Source of the DNA: a virus
IMG/VR virus record: IMGVR_UViG_3300035660_000288
Span: 1-37,919 of that record
Direction: 5' to 3' (one strand)
Length of the DNA stretch: 37,919 bases
Shown: positions 22,117 to 33,200 of the stretch, piece by piece
Layout: each line of letters opens with the position of its first letter
How positions within the stretch are numbered: position 1 is the first letter of the stretch
Position numbers and translations under genes: made by a program
The notes under the pieces: generated by a model
What the model was told of the DNA's origin: nothing
Database searches by the model: none
Seen by the model: the letters and a program-made list of their open reading frames with translations, nothing else

Positions 22117-23619
22117 ATGGCTGAGCATTTTAGAAGGGTTGACTGTATAGAAATGCTGGCGACACAGAGGGTGCTGACGCCAGCGGGAGATGTTGTTGTC
22201 ATGAACAGCGTCAAGTCGTTTGGCGCTATCGGTGATGGGGTGCATGACGACACCGCGGCACTAAACACAGCATGGGGAGCATTATCTAATGGTGGTGTTT
22301 TAGTTATTCCCTCTGGAACATATTTGATCAGTGATACAGTGAATTGGACAAACAAAGACGATATCACAATCCGAGCTGACAAAGCCAGTATTGTTACTAA
22401 AACGGGGTCGAATTTCACCGGAAAGGCAATGGTCAACTTCACGGGGCTGACTCATAGTCAGATTGATGGCCTCTATGTCAATAGTAATCTTGCGGTAAAC
22501 CTGCCGGCAGCCGGTGTCGTGGCGGGCCGATGGGATGCTGCTGATGGAGGTCTTAATTATTTTAGCAACTGTCAGTTTTCGGGTGCATTCACATTCGCGA
22601 CTTTTTATGATGTGGGTTCAGAGTGTAGTACCTTTATCCATTGTCTTCTGCAAAGCACTACCATAAAACCTGTGTACTATACCAGCAGCGAAGATGATGC
22701 GATGTTGTGTGTACAGCACACCGGGATTAGTAATACTCGGAAAGCATTTTATTCATGCTATTTCGCAAATTTCAGCGGTATAGCCGGTCAGAAACTTGTT
22801 GTAGTTGATAATATTTGCAAGGGTTTATCTATACGCGATTCTTTCATGGCACTCTCTGAAGCTGGTTATTGTGTGTCCTTGGAAGGTACAACTGCATCTA
22901 TGTATGGACTCACTCTGGAAAATATTGACGTGGAGGGAACGAACAAGGCAGGAAGCAGGTTACTCTATATAGGCCAGGATAATCCATGTACCGGCGCAGT
23001 GATCAATCAAATATGTTGGCTAGAAGCAAGCGATTACATTATCGAGGCCGCAACTGTCGGATTAATATATTCCTGGATCAATGCTCTCCATTACGGGAAC
23101 CACACAAAGTATCTGAAAGTTTCAGCAAATTGTTCCTATAACGTAATCATGGGCTACGGCAACGCCCAGATCGACGTTGACGCAGGGAAATATTTTACGG
23201 CCAATCATTTGATCTGGATGAGTTCCGGCAGTCCCTTTACTGGAGCTGGGCATTATGGCGAATGGGGGAAAGACGATAACGTGCTCAATAGGATCACTGA
23301 CTATGACAGCGAGGCAAGTGGGGCGACTAGACGGATGTATGGTAATTATATAGACAGCGCAACACCATCGGTAATGGGGGCATCTATCCTTGATGAATAC
23401 TGTGCCGCTGCGACAACCATAACCAACTTTACAAATGGCATTCCGGGGCAGGAAATAACAATTGTCGCGGTCAATGGAAATGGGACGGTTCAGCACAATG
23501 CCAATATCATTCTTAATAACCATGCCGATTTTGCCATGAGTGTAGTCGGATCAACTCTTACGCTGGTTTATGACAGTCATCTAGGCAGATGGTATGAGAA
23601 AAGCCGTATGGTGGCATAG
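22117..23619 (+). CDS. Pectate-lyase-fold tailspike-like protein
   Basis: 500 aa behind AGGAGGAGG. Residues 31-60 carry the start of the Pectate_lyase_3 / right-handed beta-helix fold (VKSFGAIGDGVHDDTAALNT, then GGVLVIPSGTYLISDTVNW). The central 350 residues repeat short beta rungs, as in tailspikes that bind or degrade capsular or surface polysaccharide. The C-terminal 60 residues (GQEITIVAVNGNGTVQHNAN) look like a trimer-capping domain. Enzymatic residues cannot be assigned by eye. It lies between terminase and portal, an unusual place for a tailspike. Confidence 0.75.
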   Translation: MAEHFRRVDCIEMLATQRVLTPAGDVVVMNSVKSFGAIGDGVHDDTAALNTAWGALSNGGVLVIPSGTYLISDTVNWTNKDDITIRADKASIVTKTGSNFTGKAMVNFTGLTHSQIDGLYVNSNLAVNLPAAGVVAGRWDAADGGLNYFSNCQFSGAFTFATFYDVGSECSTFIHCLLQSTTIKPVYYTSSEDDAMLCVQHTGISNTRKAFYSCYFANFSGIAGQKLVVVDNICKGLSIRDSFMALSEAGYCVSLEGTTASMYGLTLENIDVEGTNKAGSRLLYIGQDNPCTGAVINQICWLEASDYIIEAATVGLIYSWINALHYGNHTKYLKVSANCSYNVIMGYGNAQIDVDAGKYFTANHLIWMSSGSPFTGAGHYGEWGKDDNVLNRITDYDSEASGATRRMYGNYIDSATPSVMGASILDEYCAAATTITNFTNGIPGQEITIVAVNGNGTVQHNANIILNNHADFAMSVVGSTLTLVYDSHLGRWYEKSRMVA

Positions 23620-23626
23620 GTGACTT

Positions 23627-25429
23627 ATGACGAACCGAGCTGACCCAACCATATACAAAGAGTGCATGGACCAGGCAACCCTGCTCCAGGCCAACTACAG
23701 CCAGCGAGCTGCTCTCTATTCCAAGATCGAGCAGATATTCTTCATGGAGTGGGGCGACCAGGGCAAGTTCAAGCGGCAGGTGGATAACGCCAAGATCACT
23801 ATCTCACCGGATGGGCGCAATGCTGCCAATGGAGCCTGGCGCTTGATGATCGCCAGCGACCCGGTTTTCTCCGTGCCCTCGGACGCTAACGATATCGGCG
23901 CTAAAGCCAAGAGCGAGCCTATCGAGAAGTTTGCTAATCAGATGTGGCAGGTATCCGGGAAAGTAGCTGGCTCACCCATTCACTACGACGCTGTGTTGTC
24001 GGCGATCCTTTACAGCGACGTGAATATCGCAGTCACTTCGGTCCAGGAGCTGACCGATTATGCCCAGGGTAAGACGCCGGCATTCCAGGGCAGGATCAAG
24101 GATATCGCGAGCCGCACCCCCTACCTCTTCAACGTGTGGTCGCCGACGCAGTGTTACCCGAGGCTCGACCGGTTTGGACTGAATGCTCACTACCGCGTCA
24201 CACGTATGACCGTGGCCGAGCTCCTGAACACCTACGGCAGCCTGGCCGGTTTCCTGGAAGGCGAGCCCAAGAACAAGGAATACAACAACCGGGAATGGTG
24301 GGACCTGGAGCTTCACTGTGTGGGTGTCGAAGGAAATGATACGCCGATCCTGGCCGAGAAACATGGGCTTCCCTTCATCCCCATCGTCTCTGCCGTCACC
24401 GAAGGGTCAGTCTCGTTGTGGAGCAAGCCGGAGCAGCAGCGCCAGCCCTTCCTGTACGCGGTCTCTAAGTCCGGCTTTTGGGAGCGCCAGAACCTGGCCT
24501 TGTCGACTCTGTTTACCATGCTCTTCTCTATCGGCGCCAACCCCATGTTCGTGTATAAGACGAAGGATGCCAACAAGAAATTGGACGTAGACTTCTCTCG
24601 ACCTGGCGGCGTTGTTACTATCGAGACGGGTGAGGATTTCGGGCCGATGGGCAAGATCGTCATCGATGCAAGCGTCCTGCAAGGTCTGTCTACTGCCGAT
24701 CAGAAGATCATCGAGAGCACTATGTACAGGCAAGCCCTGGGTGAGCCCCTGGGTGGCAATCCGGCTGGCTTCATGGTTTCCCTGCTCAACCAGGCCGGCA
24801 GGCTGCCGCTCAGCGCTACCCGGCAGCGCTTAGGCTGGGCTATTGCCGAAGCTGTAGAGTTGGCTTTCAAGTGGATGAGGCTCGAAAAGAAAAAGCGCAC
24901 CGCTAATTACAAAGGTCAGAGCACCACTCTCAAGGCCAGCGATATCCCGGATCCATTGGAGATCGAAGCCCAGCTGGAGATCGACCTGCCGCAGGATCAG
25001 CTTCAGATGGCAAACATCGCCAACATGATAAGCCAGGGTGATAACCCACTGGTCAGTCAGAGCTGGGCGCGGGAGAACATATTGCACATAGGCCAGAGTG
25101 ATGAGATGACGGTCAAGGTCTGGCGGGAGAAAGCTGCTCAGCTGATGGCGATACGCTACTGGATGGAGCAGAAAGCCCAACTGGATCAATTGATGGCTCA
25201 GGCTAAACAAGCTGCTCTAGCTCCGATCACAGTCAATGCACCACCGACAGGCGCTCAGCCAGGCGTGCAACCACCGGGAGGACCGCAACTACAACCACCA
25301 GGCGGCGTTGCAGGTCAACGCATACCACCGGAGATGCAGCAGGGAGGTGGCGTTGCTGCGCAGGGTATCCCGCAGCCGTTACCAGGTCAAATGCCGCCAC
25401 AGGGCATGATGCAGGGAGGAGGAATGTAG
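23627..25429 (+). CDS. Portal protein
   Basis: 600 aa from ATG 23627 (AGGTGA upstream). It has the layout of a phage portal: an N-terminal helical region, SPTQCYPRLDRFGL and LELHCVGVEGNDTP in the stem/wing part, a long central helix region (ERQNLALSTLFTMLFSIGAN) and a tail of helices to about 515. The last 80 residues are Pro/Gln/Gly-rich repeats (PPGGPQLQPPGG, MQQGGGVAAQGIP), probably disordered. The portal forms the dodecameric DNA gate at one capsid vertex. The order terminase, surface proteins, portal is unusual but the portal call is good. Confidence 0.82.
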   Translation: MTNRADPTIYKECMDQATLLQANYSQRAALYSKIEQIFFMEWGDQGKFKRQVDNAKITISPDGRNAANGAWRLMIASDPVFSVPSDANDIGAKAKSEPIEKFANQMWQVSGKVAGSPIHYDAVLSAILYSDVNIAVTSVQELTDYAQGKTPAFQGRIKDIASRTPYLFNVWSPTQCYPRLDRFGLNAHYRVTRMTVAELLNTYGSLAGFLEGEPKNKEYNNREWWDLELHCVGVEGNDTPILAEKHGLPFIPIVSAVTEGSVSLWSKPEQQRQPFLYAVSKSGFWERQNLALSTLFTMLFSIGANPMFVYKTKDANKKLDVDFSRPGGVVTIETGEDFGPMGKIVIDASVLQGLSTADQKIIESTMYRQALGEPLGGNPAGFMVSLLNQAGRLPLSATRQRLGWAIAEAVELAFKWMRLEKKKRTANYKGQSTTLKASDIPDPLEIEAQLEIDLPQDQLQMANIANMISQGDNPLVSQSWARENILHIGQSDEMTVKVWREKAAQLMAIRYWMEQKAQLDQLMAQAKQAALAPITVNAPPTGAQPGVQPPGGPQLQPPGGVAGQRIPPEMQQGGGVAAQGIPQPLPGQMPPQGMMQGGGM

Positions 25430-25430
25430 C

Positions 25431-25652
25431 ATGTCTCTAACCAAGTATCATGCCGAGGACGCCTGGCTCTACGGTAAAGCCAGCTTCGAGCAGTTCCTGG
25501 CTCAGTTCCAGGCCGAATGGGAATCGCCAATCGCCGAGACGTACATGAATGTGGCGTTCAACATGCAGCCCCCCGAAGTCCAGCAGAAGCTTCGAAGTCT
25601 GGCGCCTGAAGCTTACGATGCTTTCGTCCAGTCGATGAATAGGAAGAAGTAA
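25431..25652 (+). CDS. Small protein downstream of portal (73 aa)
   Basis: Starts 1 nt after the portal stop with GGGAGGAGG upstream. It is helical, acidic in the middle (FEQFLAQFQAEWESPIAETY) and ends in a basic NRKK. No family is recognised. It may be a small head-associated or portal-partner protein by position only. Confidence 0.6.
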   Translation: MSLTKYHAEDAWLYGKASFEQFLAQFQAEWESPIAETYMNVAFNMQPPEVQQKLRSLAPEAYDAFVQSMNRKK

Positions 25653-25654
25653 AT

Positions 25655-26449
25655 ATGGCACAATATAAAGTTAAACAAGGGGATAGTTGGGAGAGGATTG
25701 CAGGGAAAGTCTATGGCGACCAACGCCAGTTCTTGAATTTGCTCAATGCCAATCCCGGTATTCAAATGCTGAAGAAAGGCATGACCATCAATCTGCCCGA
25801 ACCAATGTGGAATCCATATATCAGTCCAGAGTTCTGGCAGGCTTATTCAGGGATTGCACCGACCGCGCCCATCCAAACCGCACAAGTCACTAAACAACGA
25901 CCTGCACCACAACCGACCGCGGGTCCACCACAAAATTTGCAACAGGGTATTCTAGGACCTTATGCACCGACACAGAAGGCGGTTACACCCGCACTTGCAC
26001 AAACAGGATTACCGCCCAATTTGGCGTATTATCAGCAAGGGCCGTATGCGCCCAGTCAACGGAATATACTTGCGCCTGCGAAGGATTTAGTTGCTCAACC
26101 ACGACAAACGGCGCAATATAGGCCGAGCATAAGATTAGGGGGGCAGATCACGCCTCCCAGGTGGAATATACTTATGCCAGCGAGAGATTTAACCGCACAA
26201 CCCACTCAACAACGATCCACACTACAACAACCAGGGATGACACCCGAGGGGAATATACTCTCACCTGCGACCTTTCTACCCGCGCTACCTCAGTGGATGA
26301 ATCCTAACCGGATATTCAATCCTGCGACCTTTCTACCCGCTCAACATAATGCTCCGCTTGGGCGAAATTATATGCAACCGATGGCTTATTACAAACCGCG
26401 CAAAAAGCAGGCTGGAATAAGATACCGCCCGAAGAGAATGAAGGTGTAA
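25655..26449 (+). CDS. LysM protein with Pro/Gln-rich repeats
   Basis: 264 aa. Residues 1-50 form a LysM domain (YKVKQGDSWERIAGKVYGD, then LLNANPG and LKKGMTINLPEP), which binds peptidoglycan glycans. The rest is low-complexity and rich in Pro, Gln and Thr, with imperfect repeats: NILAPAKDLVAQP, NILMPARDLTAQP, NILSPATFLPALP, RIFNPATFLPAQ. It ends in a basic tail (YRPKRMKV). In the virion it might contact the cell wall during DNA entry or act in head-tail joining. The AT content is higher than that of the portal gene. Confidence 0.7.
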   Translation: MAQYKVKQGDSWERIAGKVYGDQRQFLNLLNANPGIQMLKKGMTINLPEPMWNPYISPEFWQAYSGIAPTAPIQTAQVTKQRPAPQPTAGPPQNLQQGILGPYAPTQKAVTPALAQTGLPPNLAYYQQGPYAPSQRNILAPAKDLVAQPRQTAQYRPSIRLGGQITPPRWNILMPARDLTAQPTQQRSTLQQPGMTPEGNILSPATFLPALPQWMNPNRIFNPATFLPAQHNAPLGRNYMQPMAYYKPRKKQAGIRYRPKRMKV

Positions 26450-26450
26450 G

Positions 26451-27212
26451 ATGCCTCAGCCGTGGTACAGACAATTCAAAAAACCTAAACCGGCTGCTAC
26501 TACGGGTGGTCGCAATTGGGCAACCTGGCAACCAACCAGCTACATGACCGCGGATCAGGCTAATCGTTTGCAGGCTGCCCAGTTATACAAACGTTACGGT
26601 AGTCTAGGCATTCCTCCTGGTACATCACCCGAAGTTATCAGGGCTAGGTTAGCAGCGATGGCCAATCAACCACCGGTCGTCACTATGGGTGCTTTAGGTG
26701 CTCCTCCTGGCACATCAGAAGAAGCTATCAAAGCCAGGCTAGCGCAGTTGGCAGCATTCCAGCCGGGGAGTGTCGGTATGCCCGGTGGAACAACTCCACG
26801 ACAGGCGAGAGAAAAGCTGGCAAACTGGAAGATGAGGAATACACAAAGGTACGGTCAATACGCTGGCTACAAGGGACCAGGTACTAACCTGGCAACTACA
26901 CCTAATGTTGCACAGGCAGAACAGCCAGCTATGTTACCGTCCTACCTCGAGCGTTTCTACGCTGGTCTAGGTCCGTTCGGTCCTCCTGCACCAGAAGAGA
27001 CAACTCCATTGTCAACCGGGTACGGTGAGGGTGGTGGTGGGTACGGCGGTGGCTATGGCTATCCCTACTATGGATGGGGCGGCGGCGGAGGTGTCAACAT
27101 CAACTTCGGCGGTGGTCGGCAACAGCAGCAGATCGCCAGACTTCCTACCACACCGCGGCCAGATATTCAAGGCTGGCTGCAGTCGCTCATAAACTGGAAC
27201 ATCGGCGGGTGA
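26451..27212 (+). CDS. Gly-rich virion protein with PPGTS repeats
   Basis: 253 aa, 1 nt after the LysM gene. Three related segments at about residues 50-70, 80-101 and 106-125 read LGIPPGTSPEVIRARLA, LGAPPGTSEEAIKARLA and VGMPGGTTPRQAREKLA. They look like short helix-capping repeats. Residues 188-225 are Gly/Tyr-rich (GEGGGGYGGGYGYPYYGW) and probably disordered. No family is recognised. It lies between two virion genes and is probably structural or ejected with the large polyvalent protein. Confidence 0.6.
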   Translation: MPQPWYRQFKKPKPAATTGGRNWATWQPTSYMTADQANRLQAAQLYKRYGSLGIPPGTSPEVIRARLAAMANQPPVVTMGALGAPPGTSEEAIKARLAQLAAFQPGSVGMPGGTTPRQAREKLANWKMRNTQRYGQYAGYKGPGTNLATTPNVAQAEQPAMLPSYLERFYAGLGPFGPPAPEETTPLSTGYGEGGGGYGGGYGYPYYGWGGGGGVNINFGGGRQQQQIARLPTTPRPDIQGWLQSLINWNIGG

Positions 27213-27213
27213 C

Positions 27214-30200
27214 ATGCAGCAGACAAACGCTCTGACGCCACAGCAGCGGCAGAACCCCTGGTATCGCCCTGGTTATAAGCCCTTCGATTGGGGAGATCAG
27301 TCCAAGAATCCCTTGATGATGGGCTTTCCTCCGTATGGATCTGAGCGCTTGCGAGATCCGGGCTATCAGTCATCCTATTGGGAGCACCCGACTACTGTAG
27401 CCAGGTGGTATCACGTCTTAGAGTCTATGCCGCCTGCCTGGGAAGCACCGACCTGGATCAACAGAGACGAGATCACCGCGGCTTACGACTATTACAAAGC
27501 CGCCAACCAGGATAAGCCGTGGTGGGAATGGAAGTACCTGCATCCCCAAGATCCGGGCCGTGCTTTTCTGCAAGGCATCAAGCAGCCGCCTAATGAAATG
27601 CTGTGGCCCAGCGAGGGCCAGCCTTTCGATAGTGTGCCCGGTGCCCAGGTAACAGGTGGAGCTCAGATGACGCTTGCCCCAGGTGTGACAACCGCGGGGC
27701 AGGTTCCTGGCATAGAGCAGATCCCGAGCCCGGCAGAAGCAGGACTGACACCGGAGCAGTACGACGCCCTACCCACCTGGCAGAAGTGGGTGATCCCGGT
27801 CTTGAACAGTCCGTTCGGGATGGGCGTGGTGCAGTCATTACCCTTCGCGGTGCCCTTATTAGCGGCTGCTCCGTTCACGGGTGGCGCTACATTAGGACCT
27901 GCGGCAGGTGTTTTAGCATTGGGCGCAGGCATGGGCCTGGCACAAGAACCTAAAGTAACAGAGTTGATACAAAAATATGTACCCGCCGCAGCAGGTTTAC
28001 CGAAGACGCTGGCCGATGCGATGTACTATATGTTCGGTCTTGCACCCGAAGCCCTGGAACGCGTCATCGGTTTAGGCGAGCAGGCTTATGGGACAGCGAT
28101 AAACCCCGAAAAATATGGCAGCTTCGCAGAGCTGACACAGAACCTGCCGGCAGCCTGGCGCGCTGCGCACCTGACACTTGAAACGACGCCGATCCAGATA
28201 GCCAACATCTTCCCCATGATTAGCGGCGAGCAGCAGGCCAAGGCCGGTGAGATATGGGGCGCTCTCGGACAGCCGGGCATGGGTGCGCCGATCCCTGCTC
28301 CACCCATGGGCATCGAGGCTCTGGCTGCGTTTCGGCGCTCTTTCGCGGCAGGCGAGGTCAAGACTTTACTGGACCAGGGCCAATTAGGGCTGGAGCAGAT
28401 CAACGCATTCCTGGCCGGGCAGTATGGCTTCAGTGGTCAACTGAACGAGCTCGTCGGCCAGACTGCCCTGTTTTTTATTGCGCAAGAAGGACAGCATCGC
28501 GTCACCCGTTTTGGCATTGAAGAGTATGCCAGGCTGCGAGACAACCCAGAGCTTTTGAAAGCAGCTAAACTTGGTGGCGGTCGTCCGGTCGAGACACTCC
28601 AGGCTTACGGTACTAAGCTGATGGGCAAACCTAACGAAGAGCTGGCGCGCATGGGCGCTGTCGAGCGCTGGCTCACCAACGTTAGCAAGGAGGGTGAATA
28701 CCTTGGATTAGTGCCAGGCCGTGTCAGTGTAACCGATCGACTGCGCAGCGGCATAATCATTGGAGGCATAGGTGCTATGGCTGGCTTCGCTCTGGGTGGA
28801 CCAGGAGGCGCATTAGCCGGTGCTATCATGACCTTCCCCATAGGTTTCAAGTCTCAGTACATGGCTCAGCTGCGCCCTGCTGCACAGGCTAACGAGGTTG
28901 TGAACGGTGCCGGCACCATCGCAGCCGGGGTAATCGCCATGGGCAAGGATGATCCCCGTATCATTGACAGGTATGTAACTGGCCTGGCTAACACGCCCCT
29001 CGAGCTCTCCAGGGAGTTGAGCGTGGAAACAATCATGAGCCCGGTCGGATCCGCCCTACCGTTATTCATGAAGGACGTGGCACCACAGGTTCACGATCTC
29101 CTGGCCTCATACGAAGCCTCACGTCCGCAGGCTGGCATAGTCGAGAAGATAGCCAGAGTATTAGGCATCAAGCCCGAAGAGGCGATCCAGGAGCTACAGA
29201 GCGCCAAAGACGCCAACAACCTGCTTGCCAGAGTGGTAGAGAAAGCCCGGGCCATGGTTGCCACCGACGACAACGCCAAAGCTATTGTCGCTGCCTACGA
29301 GGATGGGATCAGTAAAACCCCTCAGCTGCCGCCTGAAGCACAACTGACCGCGGATAACCTGAAGAGCATTACCAAGATGTTTGCCGGGGACGATGCCGTA
29401 CCCCTGTCGCCTACTGATTTCAAGTCGGATACCTGGAATATCATCATGTCGGGAGCCGACGAATGGGCAGCCAAGTGGTTCAACATCCAGCCTGAGCCGA
29501 CCTGGGCTCGCCTGGGTGCCACCATGAAAGCGGCTCAGAGCGTGGTCCTGCTGGGCTTAAACCCGACCTTCCTGATAAACAACTTCCTGAATAACTTCGT
29601 CACCATGGCGGCGAGGGGGAATTTCGGGCTGCGTACACCCGAAACAATTGCCCGATTTTGGGAGCGAGTAGGGATCGAGCCAGCCAGGTTGAAGGCCGGC
29701 ATAGGTCCTACCGCGTTGGGAGTTGAGAATTTCAAGCAAGCCATTCGAGCAGCTACCGTCAAGCCAGGCTTTCTAACCAGCGCCGATCGCTTCCTGTCAG
29801 AGAGGGTCGGTAAGTTCATGCTGATGTCCAAGCTGAGCATGGAAGCCGAGAAGATGGCCAGCCAGCAGGCACAGACCCATAGCTTTATCAAGGCCATGAA
29901 CATCCTGCACCGCGAGGGCGTGGGCTTCGACCGGCTGCCGGGTCCGCTCGAGGATATGCTGAACACGGTCAATCCGAAACTGTCAAACTTCGTCTACGCG
30001 GCTATCAAGGGCGGGCTCAGCCAGGCAGAGGTAGAAGCGAACCTGTGGACAGACTTTACCAGACTGTCATTGGATCAGGGCATCCCGCGTTACGTCGAAG
30101 AAGCGCGGCGAGCTGGCGTGGATGTATCAGAGACTTCCGTGCGCTCCATGCTGACGGATCTTGGGATTTTCGACCTATTGAACGAAAGACTCAAGGCAGC

Positions 30201-33200
30201 AGGCGACAATAACGAGCAGATCAACAGCGCCTTCAACGAGGTCGACCGTGTTGCCAACGACTGGCTGAATGAGCAGAGCCGGGGGTCCTTGCAGAAGAAG
30301 GCCGTCGATGTGGCTGTAAAAGTCAAGACCGAAGGGTTTGCCGGCGTCGTCAAGCTGTGGGATGAGATGCAGCTAGGGGCCGCGGAGCTCTGGCACCAGC
30401 ACTTCATGGACTGGCAGGTAGCTATGGACCAGGCCAGCCGATTGACAGGCGAGCAGGCCAGGGCCGTTATCATCGCTCAGCGGTCGGCAGCCAGTCAAAC
30501 ATGGGACAGAGCCTGGAAGTCACAATCTGCCGAGATCCTGGGTATCTTCGAGGGCCTGGGTATCGAGAGTCAGGCTGCCAGAGATACGCTGGGCCACTTC
30601 ATTGACCAGGCCGATACGTGGAAAGCCTTCTACGCCAGCCGGGATAAGCTGACCGATCGCTTCTTCAACACCGATTATGCCGATGCTGCTACGCGCACGG
30701 CAGCCTGGCGTGATCTGTCAGAGCAATTGCTCAAGATGTACGTTGACGCTGGCGTGGATGAGGTCAAGCACCAGAACGCTTTGGACAATGCCTTCGTAGA
30801 GCAGATGGCTGGAATCCATGGTGATGAGGTCGCAGTCCGGGCAAGAGTCTGGCGTGATCGGATGCTGAATTTCTACAAAGACCGGGCCGGCATGATGAGC
30901 ACCCACCGGCAGTCCGTGGTGGATATGACGCCCGATGAGAGACGGATGGCCTGGCCCAAGTTCCTGAACGACCAGTACATGCCGTACCTGCGCCAGTTCT
31001 TCCAGGAGCAGATCAATGGAGCACATGAATTATATGGATACGCCAAACCGCCGACCGAGCCTCCGACGCCGACCGTGCCGCCCATGCCGATCCCTCCGAC
31101 AGCGCCACCAGCTGTTCCGGCTGCACCTCCACCGGTTGTACCTGCTGTACCGCCAGTTGCGCCGCCTGCCGAGATCCCATTCATAATAACCCGCCCGATG
31201 CGGGAGCAGCTGAGCAGGCAATCCTACTCGGCTAATGAAATTGCCAGCATGACACCGCGAGAGGCACAGGCTAACATCGACCGCGGTACGCCTAACCCTG
31301 ACCGTGTTGCTGCGTCCTTCCCTGCACCCGAGCCCACGCCCGAGCGTCAAAATACAGTCGCACAAGTACGCCAGGTCGCAAGTGAAGCCGGCTATGCAAC
31401 CTCGGACGAGAACGGTTTCTACGTCCCGGGCGCCGATCGCCACATCCTGAACGCGATCAAGGTCTACGGCGGACCGGAAGCAGCCGGCTACGAGAGCCTG
31501 GCCGACGTTTCACCCGAAGTTGCTACCAGAGCATTCAAGAACAAAGAAACTGTCTTGGCTGAGCTTCACAAGGTCACGCCCGACATGGAAGCGCATAACA
31601 GGCTGGTCGAGATGTCAAGGATGCCGAGTGAGGAGCTGGCTGACTATATCAAGACTCCGCTGCGTCAGATAGCCGAGGCTATGAAGCACGATCTTTACGG
31701 CGGCCTGGTGCTGCGGGGTAAGGCCAACGAGATCCGGACACCGGAAGGGACAGTCACTGTACCGCTGGCCGGCAGTGAGAATATGGAGTGGTACGCGGTT
31801 CTCTATAACAGCGGCATAAAGAGCAAGGGGCAGGTAGAAGCCGCGCTCAATCGAATTACCGAGGGCACCGACACTGCCAACCTGAAAGCTGCACAGATCA
31901 TCAAAGAGGTGATCCTGAGATGGATGACCGGGGATCAGGAGAACTTCTACACCGATGCACGCCCGGGCCTGCTCCTGGACCTCGGACGTGAGCAGGACGC
32001 GGTAACAGCCTACAACAAACTATTCGAGACAGGCGAGGCTGGTACTTTTACCGATGCACAGTGGGTAGAATATGCCGGCAACGCGGATATCCTGGCTAAG
32101 GTACAGGACTTATGGGGTCAGCGTATTGCCGCGCAGCCGCAGCCGCACCCTGTCGAGGCAGCACAAGAGGGCTTTATCATGGGGGCTGGACGAACGGTTA
32201 TCCCGCCGGAGACGCAGGCTATCATGGACGCGATAACGCAGCGAGAGCACCTGCTCAACCGGCTGACCGAGATCAAGACTACGGTAGATAACGGGGTTTC
32301 TCTGCTCAGCGCGGGCGACGCCAGAGAGATGCTGCGTAAATCAGCCACAGATATATTCGGTTATACGCGGGAAGAAGCCGATACATACGTCGCTCTTACC
32401 GACGCCAGGGCTCAGGTCTGGGCTAATCGAAACGGCAGGAGTGCCAGCGAATGGTACTCGACCAGGTTCGGCGGGTTAGTCCAGGGAGGGGTAGCGGGTG
32501 AAGAGGTGCTGTATCAAGCCCCGGCTACTCCGATCTGGTACTCGCAGCTCCAGAAGGTCGTCGAGAGTATTCCCCAGGAGCGACTGACTGCCGAGCAGCT
32601 CCGCGGCATGATCGCCAAGGGTGGCGTCAAGGCTGACGAGCTGAAGTGGACCGGCTTCGACGAGTGGCTGAAAGGCAAGACGAAGATAACCAGGCAGGAG
32701 GCGCTGGACTATCTGAACACCAATCGGGTGAACGTGGAGGAGACGGTACGAGGGGTATTGCCTGACACGGCTATCTATGATAGAGCAATCCAAGACCTCG
32801 TAGAACAGCGTAATACTATTGTAGATAAAATGGATCAGGAGGACAATCTACTAAACTCTGACTTGAGAAAGGTTTTACCTACTGAAGAGGCGGAAAATAT
32901 TAGTAATAACTGGACACGTGGCGGCGAAGAGAGAGCACGCCAGGTTTTAGGAAACGAGCGGGTCAATCAATATTCAGATTTGGTTGACCAATTTGAGCAA
33001 TTAGGCGAAATAATCAGTCGAAAAGAGGCAGAGAAGCTGGGTGCAGGGACGCGCTTCGACATTTATCAAGTTCCTGGCGGGGAGAACTATCGAGAGCTAC
33101 TGCTGAAGTTACCTGACACGCCCGGAGCAGAATATGTCTCCCCTCATTGGGATCAACCTAACGTCCTTGCTCATGTCCGCTTCAACGACCGCACCAGTGC

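Noticed and set aside
26600-26660. J-domain-like motif (LGIPPGTSPEVIRARL)
   Set aside because: No HPD motif and the motif recurs three times at short spacing, unlike a J-domain.
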